Shown here in pieces: positions 32,755-40,117 of a stretch of DNA of 44,943 nt (position 1 is its first letter; each line of letters begins with the position of its first letter). Under the pieces are notes generated by a model. It saw nothing but the letters and a program-made list of their open reading frames with translations, was not told where the DNA came from and did not search any database. The position numbers and the translations under genes are program-made. The stretch spans positions 1 through 44,943 of the IMG/VR virus record IMGVR_UViG_3300021138_000049; one strand, 5' to 3'. Origin of the DNA: a virus.

Positions 32755-32758
32755 ATCT

Positions 32759-33086
32759 ATGAAGTATCTAAAGTATTTTGAAAATGTCGAATCGTCAGTT
32801 AGATCGAAACTGGAATCAATTGTTTCTATGTATGAATATCTATGTGATAATGATAATATTACCATTTTTTAAAGGATCGGAAATGAAGTATATTGATGGT
32901 GTTAAGAGAATGAATGAGTACGGATACAATTTTACTTCATATGAAGAGAATTTTCAGGAAATTAACGATGATGAAAATGTAAAAATTAGTCATATACACA
33001 TCTATTTTACAATAAGAGATCCAAAATTTCTACCTGAACTAAAATCTACTTTCTTAAATAGAATAAAGAAATTTAAATTCTTTTAA
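32759..33086 (+). CDS. MKYLK-leader protein with a frame break at a T6 run
   Basis: Frame one starts MKYLKYFENVESSVRSKLES directly behind a late-type promoter and stops at TAA 32870-32872 after 37 residues. The second frame is open across and beyond this point and continues KGSEMKYIDGVKRMNEYGYN to 33086. The switch lies at ATT TTT TAA: moving one base forward joins the frames into a sensible protein of about 108 residues. This can be a one-base insertion in the T run, a sequencing error, or programmed +1 slippage at a stop codon. No function was recognised beyond the head-targeting-type leader. Confidence 0.55.
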
Positions 33087-33132
33087 TTGAACTTTTCAAC
33101 TTGTGTCCATAATAATTATATTAAATTGACAT

Positions 33133-34110
33133 ATGAAAGAACTTTTACTTAGTGAAAAGTGGAGACCAAAAAATTTAGAAAATATCATTCTTCTTCCAAG
33201 AATTAGAAAAATATTTGAATCTGGGATTAAACAAAATGTCATTCTTTATGGACATTACGGCACCGGCAAAACCACACTTGCTAGAATTTTAATAGGCAAA
33301 TATTCTAAAAATAAAGCTTTTCTTGAAATAAATTCATCATTTTATACATCAATAGATGTTCTTAGAACTAAGATTGATGACTTCTGTTCTAAAGTTTATA
33401 TGGGATTAGACTTAGATACTGAAGTTGAGATGGATCCTATCAAATATGTTTTTTTAGATGAGTTTGAAAGAACTTCTACCCAATATCAAGATGCACTAAA
33501 AGCCTATATTGAAGAATATTCCGCTAAAAATGTGAGATTTATATTTAATACCAATCATATCAATAAAATTTCTGATGGTATTAAATCCAGATTAATGCAA
33601 GTAAATTTTGATTGTGTTAGTGCTGAAGAAGAAAAATTTCTTAAAACATCTATTTACAAAAGGATTATGGATGTTATTGCACCTAAAGAAAACATTTCAC
33701 TAAAAAAAGAAGACCTAATTAAGATTATCAATAAAAACTTTCCAGATTTTCGTTCTATTATGAATGAAATCCAACACTTTAAGGAGACTGGTGAGACTAT
33801 TGTTGCTGCATCAGTTGTTAATCTTAAATTAAGAAATGATTTATATTCAATTGTATATGATAAATCAAAAACCTATGAAGATATTTATCACTTTTTAATG
33901 GATAACTTTGGTCCAGAAAAAATTGATGAAATGATGTCTTTATTTGGAAGAAGTTTTATCCAATGGAGTTTTGCTGAGAAAAGAGAAAACATCGATAAAT
34001 TATTTCAAGTTAATTATATTTTAGCTGAAAATACTAGATTATTGGAAACTGCAACTGACCCTATTATTGTTGGTATGACGGTAATAGGAAGATTAAGAGA
34101 CTTGTTTTAA
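33133..34110 (+). CDS. gp44: Sliding-clamp loader large subunit (T4 gp44-like)
   Basis: A 325-residue AAA+ ATPase that loads the replication clamp. The opening SEKWRPKNLENIILLPRIRK is the RFC/gp44 start. Walker A is GHYGTGKTTLA (about residues 39-49), Walker B VFLDEFER (about 107-114), sensor 1 FNTNHINKI, and the arginine motif SRL (about 151-153). The C-terminal helical domain follows (MDNFGPEKIDEMMSLFGRSF). T4 gp44 is 319 residues. The small subunit gp62 and the clamp gp45 are not in the window. It stands between the frameshifted leader gene and gp25, with no late-type motif of its own, which suits early or middle expression. Confidence 0.9.
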   Translation: MKELLLSEKWRPKNLENIILLPRIRKIFESGIKQNVILYGHYGTGKTTLARILIGKYSKNKAFLEINSSFYTSIDVLRTKIDDFCSKVYMGLDLDTEVEMDPIKYVFLDEFERTSTQYQDALKAYIEEYSAKNVRFIFNTNHINKISDGIKSRLMQVNFDCVSAEEEKFLKTSIYKRIMDVIAPKENISLKKEDLIKIINKNFPDFRSIMNEIQHFKETGETIVAASVVNLKLRNDLYSIVYDKSKTYEDIYHFLMDNFGPEKIDEMMSLFGRSFIQWSFAEKRENIDKLFQVNYILAENTRLLETATDPIIVGMTVIGRLRDLF

Positions 34111-34149
34111 TCCTTCATTTTTATTTTTAACTATATCTGTGCTGTAAAA

Positions 34150-34161
34150 TTTTAATATATA
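34150..34161 (+). promoter_or_regulatory. Late-type promoter motif before gp25
   Basis: Exact TTTTAATATATA, 8 bases before the ATG. Confidence 0.55.
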
Positions 34162-34169
34162 TTGCAATT

Positions 34170-34568
34170 ATGGCACAAACTTACGATTTTAGGGACTTTT
34201 ATATTAGATACAAAGGGCATCCTATGTATAAAGATGGAGTACTTGTGCAAGATGATGTCATACATGTTATTATTCAAAAATATGAAATGATATTATTTAC
34301 CAACCAAGGTGAACTCTTAGGTGATCCAAATTTCGGATGCAACCTTGAGGAGTTATTATATGAAACTAGAGTTGATTCCAAAATTGTTGAAAATCAAATT
34401 AGAGCACAAATCTCACAATATATTACAGAGTTAGATAGTATGAATTATAACCTAAATGTTGTTTTTGCACAAGATGTTGAGAATTATCAAGAAATGATGT
34501 ATGTTTACTTTGAATTAGCAGATTACGAAGTATTTGCTCAAATAGGCACACAGTATGGTGGATTTTAA
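34170..34568 (+). CDS. gp25: Baseplate wedge protein (T4 gp25-like)
   Basis: A 132-residue protein of the gp25/GPW family, a conserved part of the baseplate wedge that starts sheath assembly. The family mark MILFTNQGELLGDPNFGCNL (about residues 46-65) is followed by EELLYET and the helix IVENQIRAQISQYI. T4 gp25 has 132 residues, the same length. It has its own late-type promoter and is followed by two small genes of unknown role. Confidence 0.9.
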   Translation: MAQTYDFRDFYIRYKGHPMYKDGVLVQDDVIHVIIQKYEMILFTNQGELLGDPNFGCNLEELLYETRVDSKIVENQIRAQISQYITELDSMNYNLNVVFAQDVENYQEMMYVYFELADYEVFAQIGTQYGGF

Positions 34569-34615
34569 ATTTAAACTTTAAATATTTTTTAAAATAAAAT
34601 TATAAAATATAATTT

Positions 34616-34915
34616 ATGAGGACTATTTTAATGCAATTTTGGGAAGAATCAGAAAGAGGATGGGGAATTAGACCCGATGGAGCTTCTTTACATATAGATA
34701 AACAATCACACAAAAGATATATAAAAGAGGTTTATAATGATAGAGATATTAACAATATCCCAAATGAGTATGAAAGAATTGTTGGGAATCCAATAGAAGT
34801 GAAGGTTGAAGACGAGATATATAATATTGTATCATCTGAAAAAACTTTAAGATTGGCTCAATTTCAATTAAGTAATTTAATTAAATTAAAAAATATTATT
34901 GTAGATGTTGATTAG
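34616..34915 (+). CDS. Hypothetical protein
   Basis: A 99-residue soluble protein, not recognised. The N-terminus (FWEESERGWGIRPDGASLHI) looks like a short beta unit. The middle is basic and polar, and the C-terminus helical (LRLAQFQLSNLIKLKNIIV). Its last 11 bases overlap the next gene in another frame, suggesting coupled translation with the small membrane protein. Confidence 0.55.
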   Translation: MRTILMQFWEESERGWGIRPDGASLHIDKQSHKRYIKEVYNDRDINNIPNEYERIVGNPIEVKVEDEIYNIVSSEKTLRLAQFQLSNLIKLKNIIVDVD

Positions 34916-35264
34916 TTTTTTACATAAAATGTTTCATATAATGTCTTTATTTTTTATTTGGTCAGAATTTTACCATATAAAATATAAAGATAGACTTTAT
35001 GTAAGATTCAATGAAAGAAAAATAGACAAGACCACTTTTACAGATTATATTTTTTATATAACAAAGATTTTTTATTTTATCTGGGTATTAGTTGGATTAT
35101 TTTCTGCCCATTCAATGGCTTTTTTATCTATTTTATTAATTTCTGCGATAAAATTTTTTATCGTTTTATTCAAAAGTAAAAGGGTTACTGATATCTATGA
35201 CGTAATATGTAGTGTTTCATGTATCTTAATTTTGGGATATATGTTTTTTAAATCAACCTTTTGA
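34905..35264 (+). CDS. Small integral membrane protein
   Basis: A 119-residue protein with about three or four hydrophobic segments (FLHKMFHIMSLFFIW near the start, FYFIWVLVGLFSAHSMAFLS, ILLISAIKFFIVLF, and VICSVSCILILGYMFF at the end). Its role is unknown; a holin or another membrane function cannot be told from sequence. It converges with the gp4-like gene, overlapping its 3' end by 12 bases. Confidence 0.55.
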   Translation: MLISFLHKMFHIMSLFFIWSEFYHIKYKDRLYVRFNERKIDKTTFTDYIFYITKIFYFIWVLVGLFSAHSMAFLSILLISAIKFFIVLFKSKRVTDIYDVICSVSCILILGYMFFKSTF

Positions 35265-35759
35265 TAAGTGTTGTTCTGTGATAATAATGAATTCAAATCC
35301 TTTTCTCTGACAATATTCTATCATATATTTCCACTTTGATAAATTCTTATTCCACATAATCAGGCTATATTTGAAATTCTTTAATTGTTTAGCTGTTGCA
35401 TTTTGGGGTAATTTTGGTTCAACAGTTTCATTAGAAGGTTTTACTTCAGCAACAACCCTTGATATAGAACCATCAGATCTTTTTAACTCATAGTAAAAAT
35501 CAGGATAATAGGTATGAGTTGTTGTTTCTAAGCTTTTGGTAACTTCATTATATTCAGTTTTTTGGTAAGGTATATTAAGACTCTCGGCTGACCATTTTAA
35601 AATATTATCATTACTATCTAACCAAATCATTATCTTCTTTTCCAATGAACTCCTATAATAGAGTCCACCGATTGAATTTAATTTAATTATCTTATCTTTA
35701 TTTATTGGAGTGAACAATCCTTGATGGTATTTTTTATTATTTGGTACGTTATTTATCAT
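35253..35759 (-). CDS. gp4: Head completion protein (T4 gp4-like)
   Basis: A 168-residue protein when started at MINNVPNNKKYHQGLF. A longer frame from 35831 adds 24 residues without family similarity and is rejected. It matches T4 gp4 (also called gp50), which finishes the filled head: YHQGLFTPINKDKI, GLYYRSSLEKKIMIWLDSND, ILKWSAESLNIPYQ, YYPDFYYELK, VVAEVKPSNET and KYMIEYCQRKGFEFIIITE correspond in order to QGRFKPINPKKY, IIYRSSWELKLMKYLDEN and so on. The Asp and Glu-x-Lys of the DFY...AEVKP motif look like a PD-(D/E)xK nuclease fold. It converges with the membrane protein gene and diverges from endonuclease 7. Confidence 0.85.
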   Translation of the reverse strand: MINNVPNNKKYHQGLFTPINKDKIIKLNSIGGLYYRSSLEKKIMIWLDSNDNILKWSAESLNIPYQKTEYNEVTKSLETTTHTYYPDFYYELKRSDGSISRVVAEVKPSNETVEPKLPQNATAKQLKNFKYSLIMWNKNLSKWKYMIEYCQRKGFEFIIITEQHLSKG

Positions 35760-35771
35760 ATGATAATCTGT

Positions 35772-35783
35772 TTTTAATATATA
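35772..35783 (+). promoter_or_regulatory. Late-type promoter motif before a 26-codon frame
   Basis: Exact TTTTAATATATA, 6 bases before the ATG at 35790. The short frame 35790-35870 (MKVLWDYFITRADQFLIYTL and six more) runs into endonuclease 7. It may be the original promoter and 5' end of the gene now starting at 36748, cut off by the endonuclease insertion. Confidence 0.4.
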
Positions 35784-35832
35784 TAAATAATGAAGGTCCT
35801 CTGGGATTACTTCATTACGAGGGCAGATCAAT

Positions 35833-35844
35833 TTTTAATATATA
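35833..35844 (+). promoter_or_regulatory. Late-type promoter motif before HEG 7
   Basis: Exact TTTTAATATATA, 4 bases before the endonuclease ATG at 35849. Confidence 0.5.
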
Positions 35845-35848
35845 CTTT

Positions 35849-36760
35849 ATGCCAATTAGATTATCAATAGACGAATTCATTAGTAGATCCTCAAAATTAT
35901 ATAATAATAGATATGATTACTCATTGGTACATTACCAAAATTGCATGTCAAAGGTTAAGATTATTTGTCCTGATCATGGAATATTTGAACAAACTCCACA
36001 GAATCATTTAAATGGACATCCATGTAAAAAATGCTCAAGAAATATTGTATCATCATATCAAAGAAGGGGACATGAATTTATCGAAAAGTCAAATCTTAAA
36101 TTTGATAGAAAATATGATTATTCATTGGTTAACTATGAAAATAGGGCTAAAAAAATAAAAATTATTTGCCCTGATCATGGAGTATTCAAACAAACTCCAA
36201 TCAATCATTTATCTAGAGGATGTAAAAAATGTTCGATTCTAAAAAAGGCCAAGATTAACGAATCGATATTCATTAATAAATCAAATATAATACATAAGGA
36301 TAAATATGATTATTCATTAGTGAGTTATAAATCCGATAAAATAAAGGTCGTAATAAAATGTAAAAAACACGGAGATTTCCTGCAACAACCAAATACGCAC
36401 CTAAGTGGTCGTGGATGTCCCTCTTGTTCAAGTAGTAAAGGAGAAAATATGATCTTAAATTATTTATCAAAGAGGGGAATATTATTTGAGAAGGAAAAAA
36501 AATTTGAAAGATGCTCAAATGTAAATAACTTATTATTTGACTTCTACATACCAAATTTAAATACTTGTATTGAATTTGATGGTAAACAACATTTTGAATC
36601 TATTAATTTTTTTGGTGGTGATGATCAACTTAATGATATCAAAAAAAGAGATCAGATTAAGAATCAATATTGCCTAGATAATAATATAAATTTAGTGAGA
36701 ATACCATACTATGATATTAATAGTATAGATAAAATTTTAGATAGTATATGGGAGAATTAA
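35849..36760 (+). CDS. Homing endonuclease 7: triple Zn-repeat plus Vsr-like nuclease
   Basis: A 303-residue protein when started at MPIRLSIDEFISRSSKLY, directly behind its promoter. The frame extends upstream to 35741, but those 36 residues overlap the gp4-like gene and the promoters. It has three DUF723-like repeats (NRYDYSLVHY, VKIICPDHGIFEQTP, CKKC; two more copies), each with a CxxC. The nuclease end is CIEFDGKQHFES, then RDQIKNQYCLDNNINLVRIPYYD, a Vsr-like variant. Paralogue of endonuclease 6 but with a different nuclease subtype. Its last 13 bases contain the start of the next gene. Confidence 0.85.
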   Translation: MPIRLSIDEFISRSSKLYNNRYDYSLVHYQNCMSKVKIICPDHGIFEQTPQNHLNGHPCKKCSRNIVSSYQRRGHEFIEKSNLKFDRKYDYSLVNYENRAKKIKIICPDHGVFKQTPINHLSRGCKKCSILKKAKINESIFINKSNIIHKDKYDYSLVSYKSDKIKVVIKCKKHGDFLQQPNTHLSGRGCPSCSSSKGENMILNYLSKRGILFEKEKKFERCSNVNNLLFDFYIPNLNTCIEFDGKQHFESINFFGGDDQLNDIKKRDQIKNQYCLDNNINLVRIPYYDINSIDKILDSIWEN

Positions 36761-37440
36761 TAGAAAGAATTAAGTTAAGTAACCTAGTGCATGGTGATGG
36801 AATTGCTGAAAATTTCAAAGCAAATTCAATATTCTTCCAAGAAGCATATTCCAAGTCTGATAAGAATGTAATGAGTATTCCAATAGGTAAAATACAAGTT
36901 GGTGGATTTTACTTTTTTTTTTATTTAGATGATTCCAATTGGATGAGATACTCCCCGGTATTCACCGTTGATTTTAAGAAATTTGATAATCTAATAATTG
37001 TATATGGAGTTAACTTCAACTTCATACCACTTGAAATAAGATCAACTATTTTTGATAAATTTATGACCGAAGATAACTTTGAAAAAGATATATTACTCCC
37101 TGTGACCTATCAGGGTGTTTATAAAGAATTGTTGAAATATGGATTTGAATATGCTATAGTCGAATATAATCTAGCCCAGGTTAAGTATGTACATAAGATA
37201 AGTATGAATTTAGTTCCAAGATTTTTATATTCTCAACATCCAGTTAATAAATATGATCCAAATAAATTATACAGTATTTGGAGTGCTAAGATAGATGATA
37301 AAGCTGAACGTCACAGAGAAATGTCATCTGCTTTAATTAAAGATTTCTATACAGCTTCTGATGATATTTTAGATAATTATACACTATTAAAAAACCACAT
37401 AGCCAGAATTCAAAAAAGTATAGATAAATATGGTGGATAA
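36748..37440 (+). CDS. Conserved-looking protein of unknown function, 5' end possibly displaced
   Basis: A 230-residue soluble protein, not recognised. The strand-rich middle (SIPIGKIQVGGFYFFFYLDD, YSPVFTVDFKKFDNLIIVYG, VNFNFIPLEIRSTIFDKF) gives a compact fold, and helices follow. Its ATG lies inside the 3' end of endonuclease 7, and the first residues (MGELIERIKLSN) may be a substitute for an original N-terminus left at 35790. It is followed by the portal gene, so a virion assembly role is possible, but this is only context. Confidence 0.6.
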   Translation: MGELIERIKLSNLVHGDGIAENFKANSIFFQEAYSKSDKNVMSIPIGKIQVGGFYFFFYLDDSNWMRYSPVFTVDFKKFDNLIIVYGVNFNFIPLEIRSTIFDKFMTEDNFEKDILLPVTYQGVYKELLKYGFEYAIVEYNLAQVKYVHKISMNLVPRFLYSQHPVNKYDPNKLYSIWSAKIDDKAERHREMSSALIKDFYTASDDILDNYTLLKNHIARIQKSIDKYGG

Positions 37441-37479
37441 ACTTATTTAATATATTATAGTATAACTCAATATGCTAAA

Positions 37480-37490
37480 TTTAATATATA
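37480..37490 (+). promoter_or_regulatory. Late-type promoter motif before portal gene
   Basis: TTTAATATATA, 20 bases before the portal ATG. The ATG that directly follows the motif (37491) opens only six codons (MKKYFA). Confidence 0.5.
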
Positions 37491-37510
37491 TGAAAAAATA
37501 TTTTGCTTAA

Positions 37511-39190
37511 ATGCCTAGCTATAATCCACTTAACCAACAAACAACCAATATACAATCTGCGGTAGAGAACAAAGGTTTATTCAATAGATTATTGAGAGGT
37601 CTTAGCTCTTGGGGTATGAAATATGATGACATGATCATCAGAAATACTGTAGGTGTTGGTATGAATGAAGACCCTTATTCTATTAAGTCAAACTCAATGT
37701 ATGACTTTTTCTCACAAAGGGCGGTTGCACAAGTTTTAAATAAAAAATCTATTCCTTATTTAGATAGAGCTTATTCTGATAAAAGAAGAATTTTAAGAGA
37801 ATATTCAATCAAAGATGAAATTAGAGATTTCGTTTCTACTGTAGCAGATGAATCTATTGTATATAATGATGATAGAGATTTTTGCTTTATCAAATCTTTA
37901 ACCAATGATTATTCACAAGATATCAAAGATAAATGTCAGGAATATTTTGAGAAAATTTATAATAAATATGGATTTTCAGATGGTATCACTGCTTGGAATA
38001 TGATAAAAGATTTCTTGATTGATGGTTATGTAGCTTTGGAAATAGTTTGGGATGATAAAAAGAAAAATATTATTTATTTTAATAGATTAAGACCAGAAAC
38101 ACTTGTTCCTGCTTATGAACCTACAATCGGTAACTTATGGATTCAATATCCAGAAGATCCTCAGTTAAGAAGAATTTTTCTTGACTCTCAAATAGTTTTC
38201 ATATCTTATTCTACTCAACATGACTATTCAGAGACTTCTTATGTAGAAGGACTTATTAAACCATATAATCAGTTAAAAATTATTGAACAAACAAGAATTA
38301 TGTTCAATGTTATTAATGCAACTGTTTATCAAAAATTTACTATACCTATTAAAGGTTTACCAAGACAAAGAGCAGAAGAACAAATTGGACAATTAATTGC
38401 TGATTATTCTGAAGAAGTTGAATGGGATGATAGCCTAGGGACTCTAACTATTAGCGGCTCTAAACATTTACCTTATAACAAGCAAATATGGTTCCCTGAA
38501 GGTGATGCTGGAACTCCAAATATGGAATTAGTTTCTCCTGAAGGTCATAATTTGAATGAAAGTGATATGTTGACTTGGTTTTTTAACTCTCTAAAAAGAG
38601 CTACTAAAATACCTTTTTCAAGATTTGAAAAAGAAAATGGTGGTGGAAATGTATTTCAAGATGCGTCAGAAATGACTAGAGATGAGGTAAAATTCTCAAA
38701 TTTCATCAATAGATTAAGATCTAATTTCAAAGAATTGATTGTAAAACCTTTGAAATTACAAATGTGTATGGAGTTTCCTGAATTAAAAGATGATGAAATA
38801 TTTTTAAATCAGGTAGATATCAACTTTAATTCTAATCAAATATTTGAAGAATGGAAAAAATTAGCTAATATGGAAAAAAGATCTTCTATATTATCAACAC
38901 TTTTAGGAATTCAAACTGCGGATGGTCAACCATATTTTCATATTGAATATTTAATTGATAAAGTAATGAAGTTGACTCCAGAAGAAAAAGAAGAAAATAA
39001 AGCTTATTGGATTAAAGCTAAAGGAATGGGAGCTGGTACATCTGCCGCTGGTGAGGGTGGAGAATTTGCACCTGAAGGCGGATCAGCACCTGAAGGAGGC
39101 GGATTAGCACCTGAAGGTGGAGTACCACCAGCACCTGAAGGAGGATCACCTGAAGCTGGAGCAGAAGGTGGTGGAGAATTTGAATTCTAA
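37511..39190 (+). CDS. gp20: Portal protein (T4 gp20-like)
   Basis: A 559-residue subunit of the ring through which DNA enters the head. Family features in order: an N-terminal helix-rich part, DEIRDFVSTVADESIVYNDD, the segment MIKDFLIDGYVALEIVWDDK (about 153-172), FNRLRPETLVPAYEP, VFISYS, the stem-like PYNQLKIIEQTRIMFNV, and SLKRATKIPFSRFEKENGGG near residues 365-385. T4 gp20 is 524 residues. The last 55 residues are a Pro/Glu/Gly tail (PEGGSAPEGG repeats) not found in T4, probably flexible. The late-type motif and 20-base leader suit strong late expression. Confidence 0.9.
   Translation: MPSYNPLNQQTTNIQSAVENKGLFNRLLRGLSSWGMKYDDMIIRNTVGVGMNEDPYSIKSNSMYDFFSQRAVAQVLNKKSIPYLDRAYSDKRRILREYSIKDEIRDFVSTVADESIVYNDDRDFCFIKSLTNDYSQDIKDKCQEYFEKIYNKYGFSDGITAWNMIKDFLIDGYVALEIVWDDKKKNIIYFNRLRPETLVPAYEPTIGNLWIQYPEDPQLRRIFLDSQIVFISYSTQHDYSETSYVEGLIKPYNQLKIIEQTRIMFNVINATVYQKFTIPIKGLPRQRAEEQIGQLIADYSEEVEWDDSLGTLTISGSKHLPYNKQIWFPEGDAGTPNMELVSPEGHNLNESDMLTWFFNSLKRATKIPFSRFEKENGGGNVFQDASEMTRDEVKFSNFINRLRSNFKELIVKPLKLQMCMEFPELKDDEIFLNQVDINFNSNQIFEEWKKLANMEKRSSILSTLLGIQTADGQPYFHIEYLIDKVMKLTPEEKEENKAYWIKAKGMGAGTSAAGEGGEFAPEGGSAPEGGGLAPEGGVPPAPEGGSPEAGAEGGGEFEF
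39055..39183 (+). repeat. GGTGGA/CCTGAAGGAGG repeats in portal tail
   Basis: Short tandem units encoding PEGG/APEGG at the 3' end of the portal gene. Copies differ slightly. The composition (Gly, Glu, Pro, Ala) is unlike the rest of the protein. Confidence 0.65.
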
Positions 39191-39591
39191 TTTTTATATT
39201 TTTTACTAATTAATTCTTGAGATTTTGATGGATTATCAACTCCCCATTTTTCTATCATGGTTCGTTGTATTCTTTTTTTAATCTCTTTATTCTGAATTGG
39301 ATAATCAACTCCATGATTAATATTCAATGACCTTTTTCTTTTAGATTCGGAGCATTTTCGACAATAGTATTCTCCCCACTTATTACCATATTTAACATAG
39401 TTTTTGAATATAACATCTTTGGTATTACCACACCCATCGCACTGACAGGTAATTTTTTGATGACTACCTGTTGATAGTAATTCAATTGGTATTAATAATT
39501 TCTCACCAATAGTAACATTATAACCCAATTCTTCATAATAGGAATAATTGGTCTCATTAATTTTTATTGATATCTCTCTTGTTATAATCAT
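39187..39591 (-). pseudogene. Truncated homing endonuclease (N-terminal fragment)
   Basis: A 134-residue fragment matching the N-terminal part of endonuclease 5: YYEELGYNVTIGEKLLIPIE, CQCDGCGN, YCRKCSES, then repeats NHGVDYPIQNKE and KWGVDNPSKSQE. It stops before any nuclease core, and its stop codon overlaps the portal stop. The catalytic and GNAT-like parts are gone, so it cannot cut DNA. It could still bind DNA. It overlaps the upstream minus-strand gene by 4 bases. Confidence 0.75.
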
Positions 39592-40001
39592 TTTCTATTT
39601 AGTATTCTTTTATAAATTGGTCCTCTATCAATATCTATATTAAATGTGTTTATCTCACCACCACAAAATACGGGTTTTAAAACTAAATAATCTTCAAGGT
39701 CTTTTAATTTTTTACCTTCTGTTGTTTCAAGAATTTTAATAAACCCATAATACTTATTATTTATAGAAAAAATTTGTGAAATAACATGTGATACTCTTGA
39801 TAAATCAATTTGACACATATAACTATTTGTATATGGCTCACCAATAACTGGTAAAAAATTTGATTTTTCTTCAAATTTTTCATCTAATAACTCACAAATA
39901 GCTTTTTCTCTATGATGAAATTTATTATTCTTAAAATTGATAAATAATTTATCAAAATCTTGGATTTCTGTAAAAATTTCAAGCTTAATAAAATTTTCCA
40001 T
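39588..40001 (-). CDS. Small protein resembling part of the prohead protease fold
   Basis: A 137-residue protein when started at MENFIKLEIF (the frame is open to 40019). A segment LSRVSHVISQIFSINNKYYG-FIKILETTEGKKLKDLED (about residues 68-107) resembles the protease sequence LSRASHLIRSV...GKIKLLNTYWGKEAKAL encoded by the next gene over. The Ser-Ser-Arg motif of the protease is not there (VFCGGE instead), so it would be inactive. It could be a diverged duplicate or an unrelated protein with a similar core. It diverges from the protease gene; a weak host-type promoter (TTTA-N21-GAATTTTG, minus strand near 40017-40049) may drive it. Confidence 0.5.
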   Translation of the reverse strand: MENFIKLEIFTEIQDFDKLFINFKNNKFHHREKAICELLDEKFEEKSNFLPVIGEPYTNSYMCQIDLSRVSHVISQIFSINNKYYGFIKILETTEGKKLKDLEDYLVLKPVFCGGEINTFNIDIDRGPIYKRILNRK

Positions 40002-40117
40002 GATCATTATAGAAGTCAAAATTCACAAAGTTTTTCGTCTATCTATAAAAAATCCACCCTTTATTTTTTTAGGTTTTTCAAGGTTATATATATTGATACA
40101 AAATAATTAATTAATTA

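Noticed and set aside
35760-35831. Upstream extension of the gp4-like protein
   Set aside because: The extra 24 residues have no gp4 similarity and overlap plus-strand signals; MINNVPNNKKYHQG fits the family start.
35741-35848. Upstream extension of endonuclease 7
   Set aside because: It overlaps the gp4-like gene and two promoter motifs; the repeats begin right after MPIRLSIDEF.
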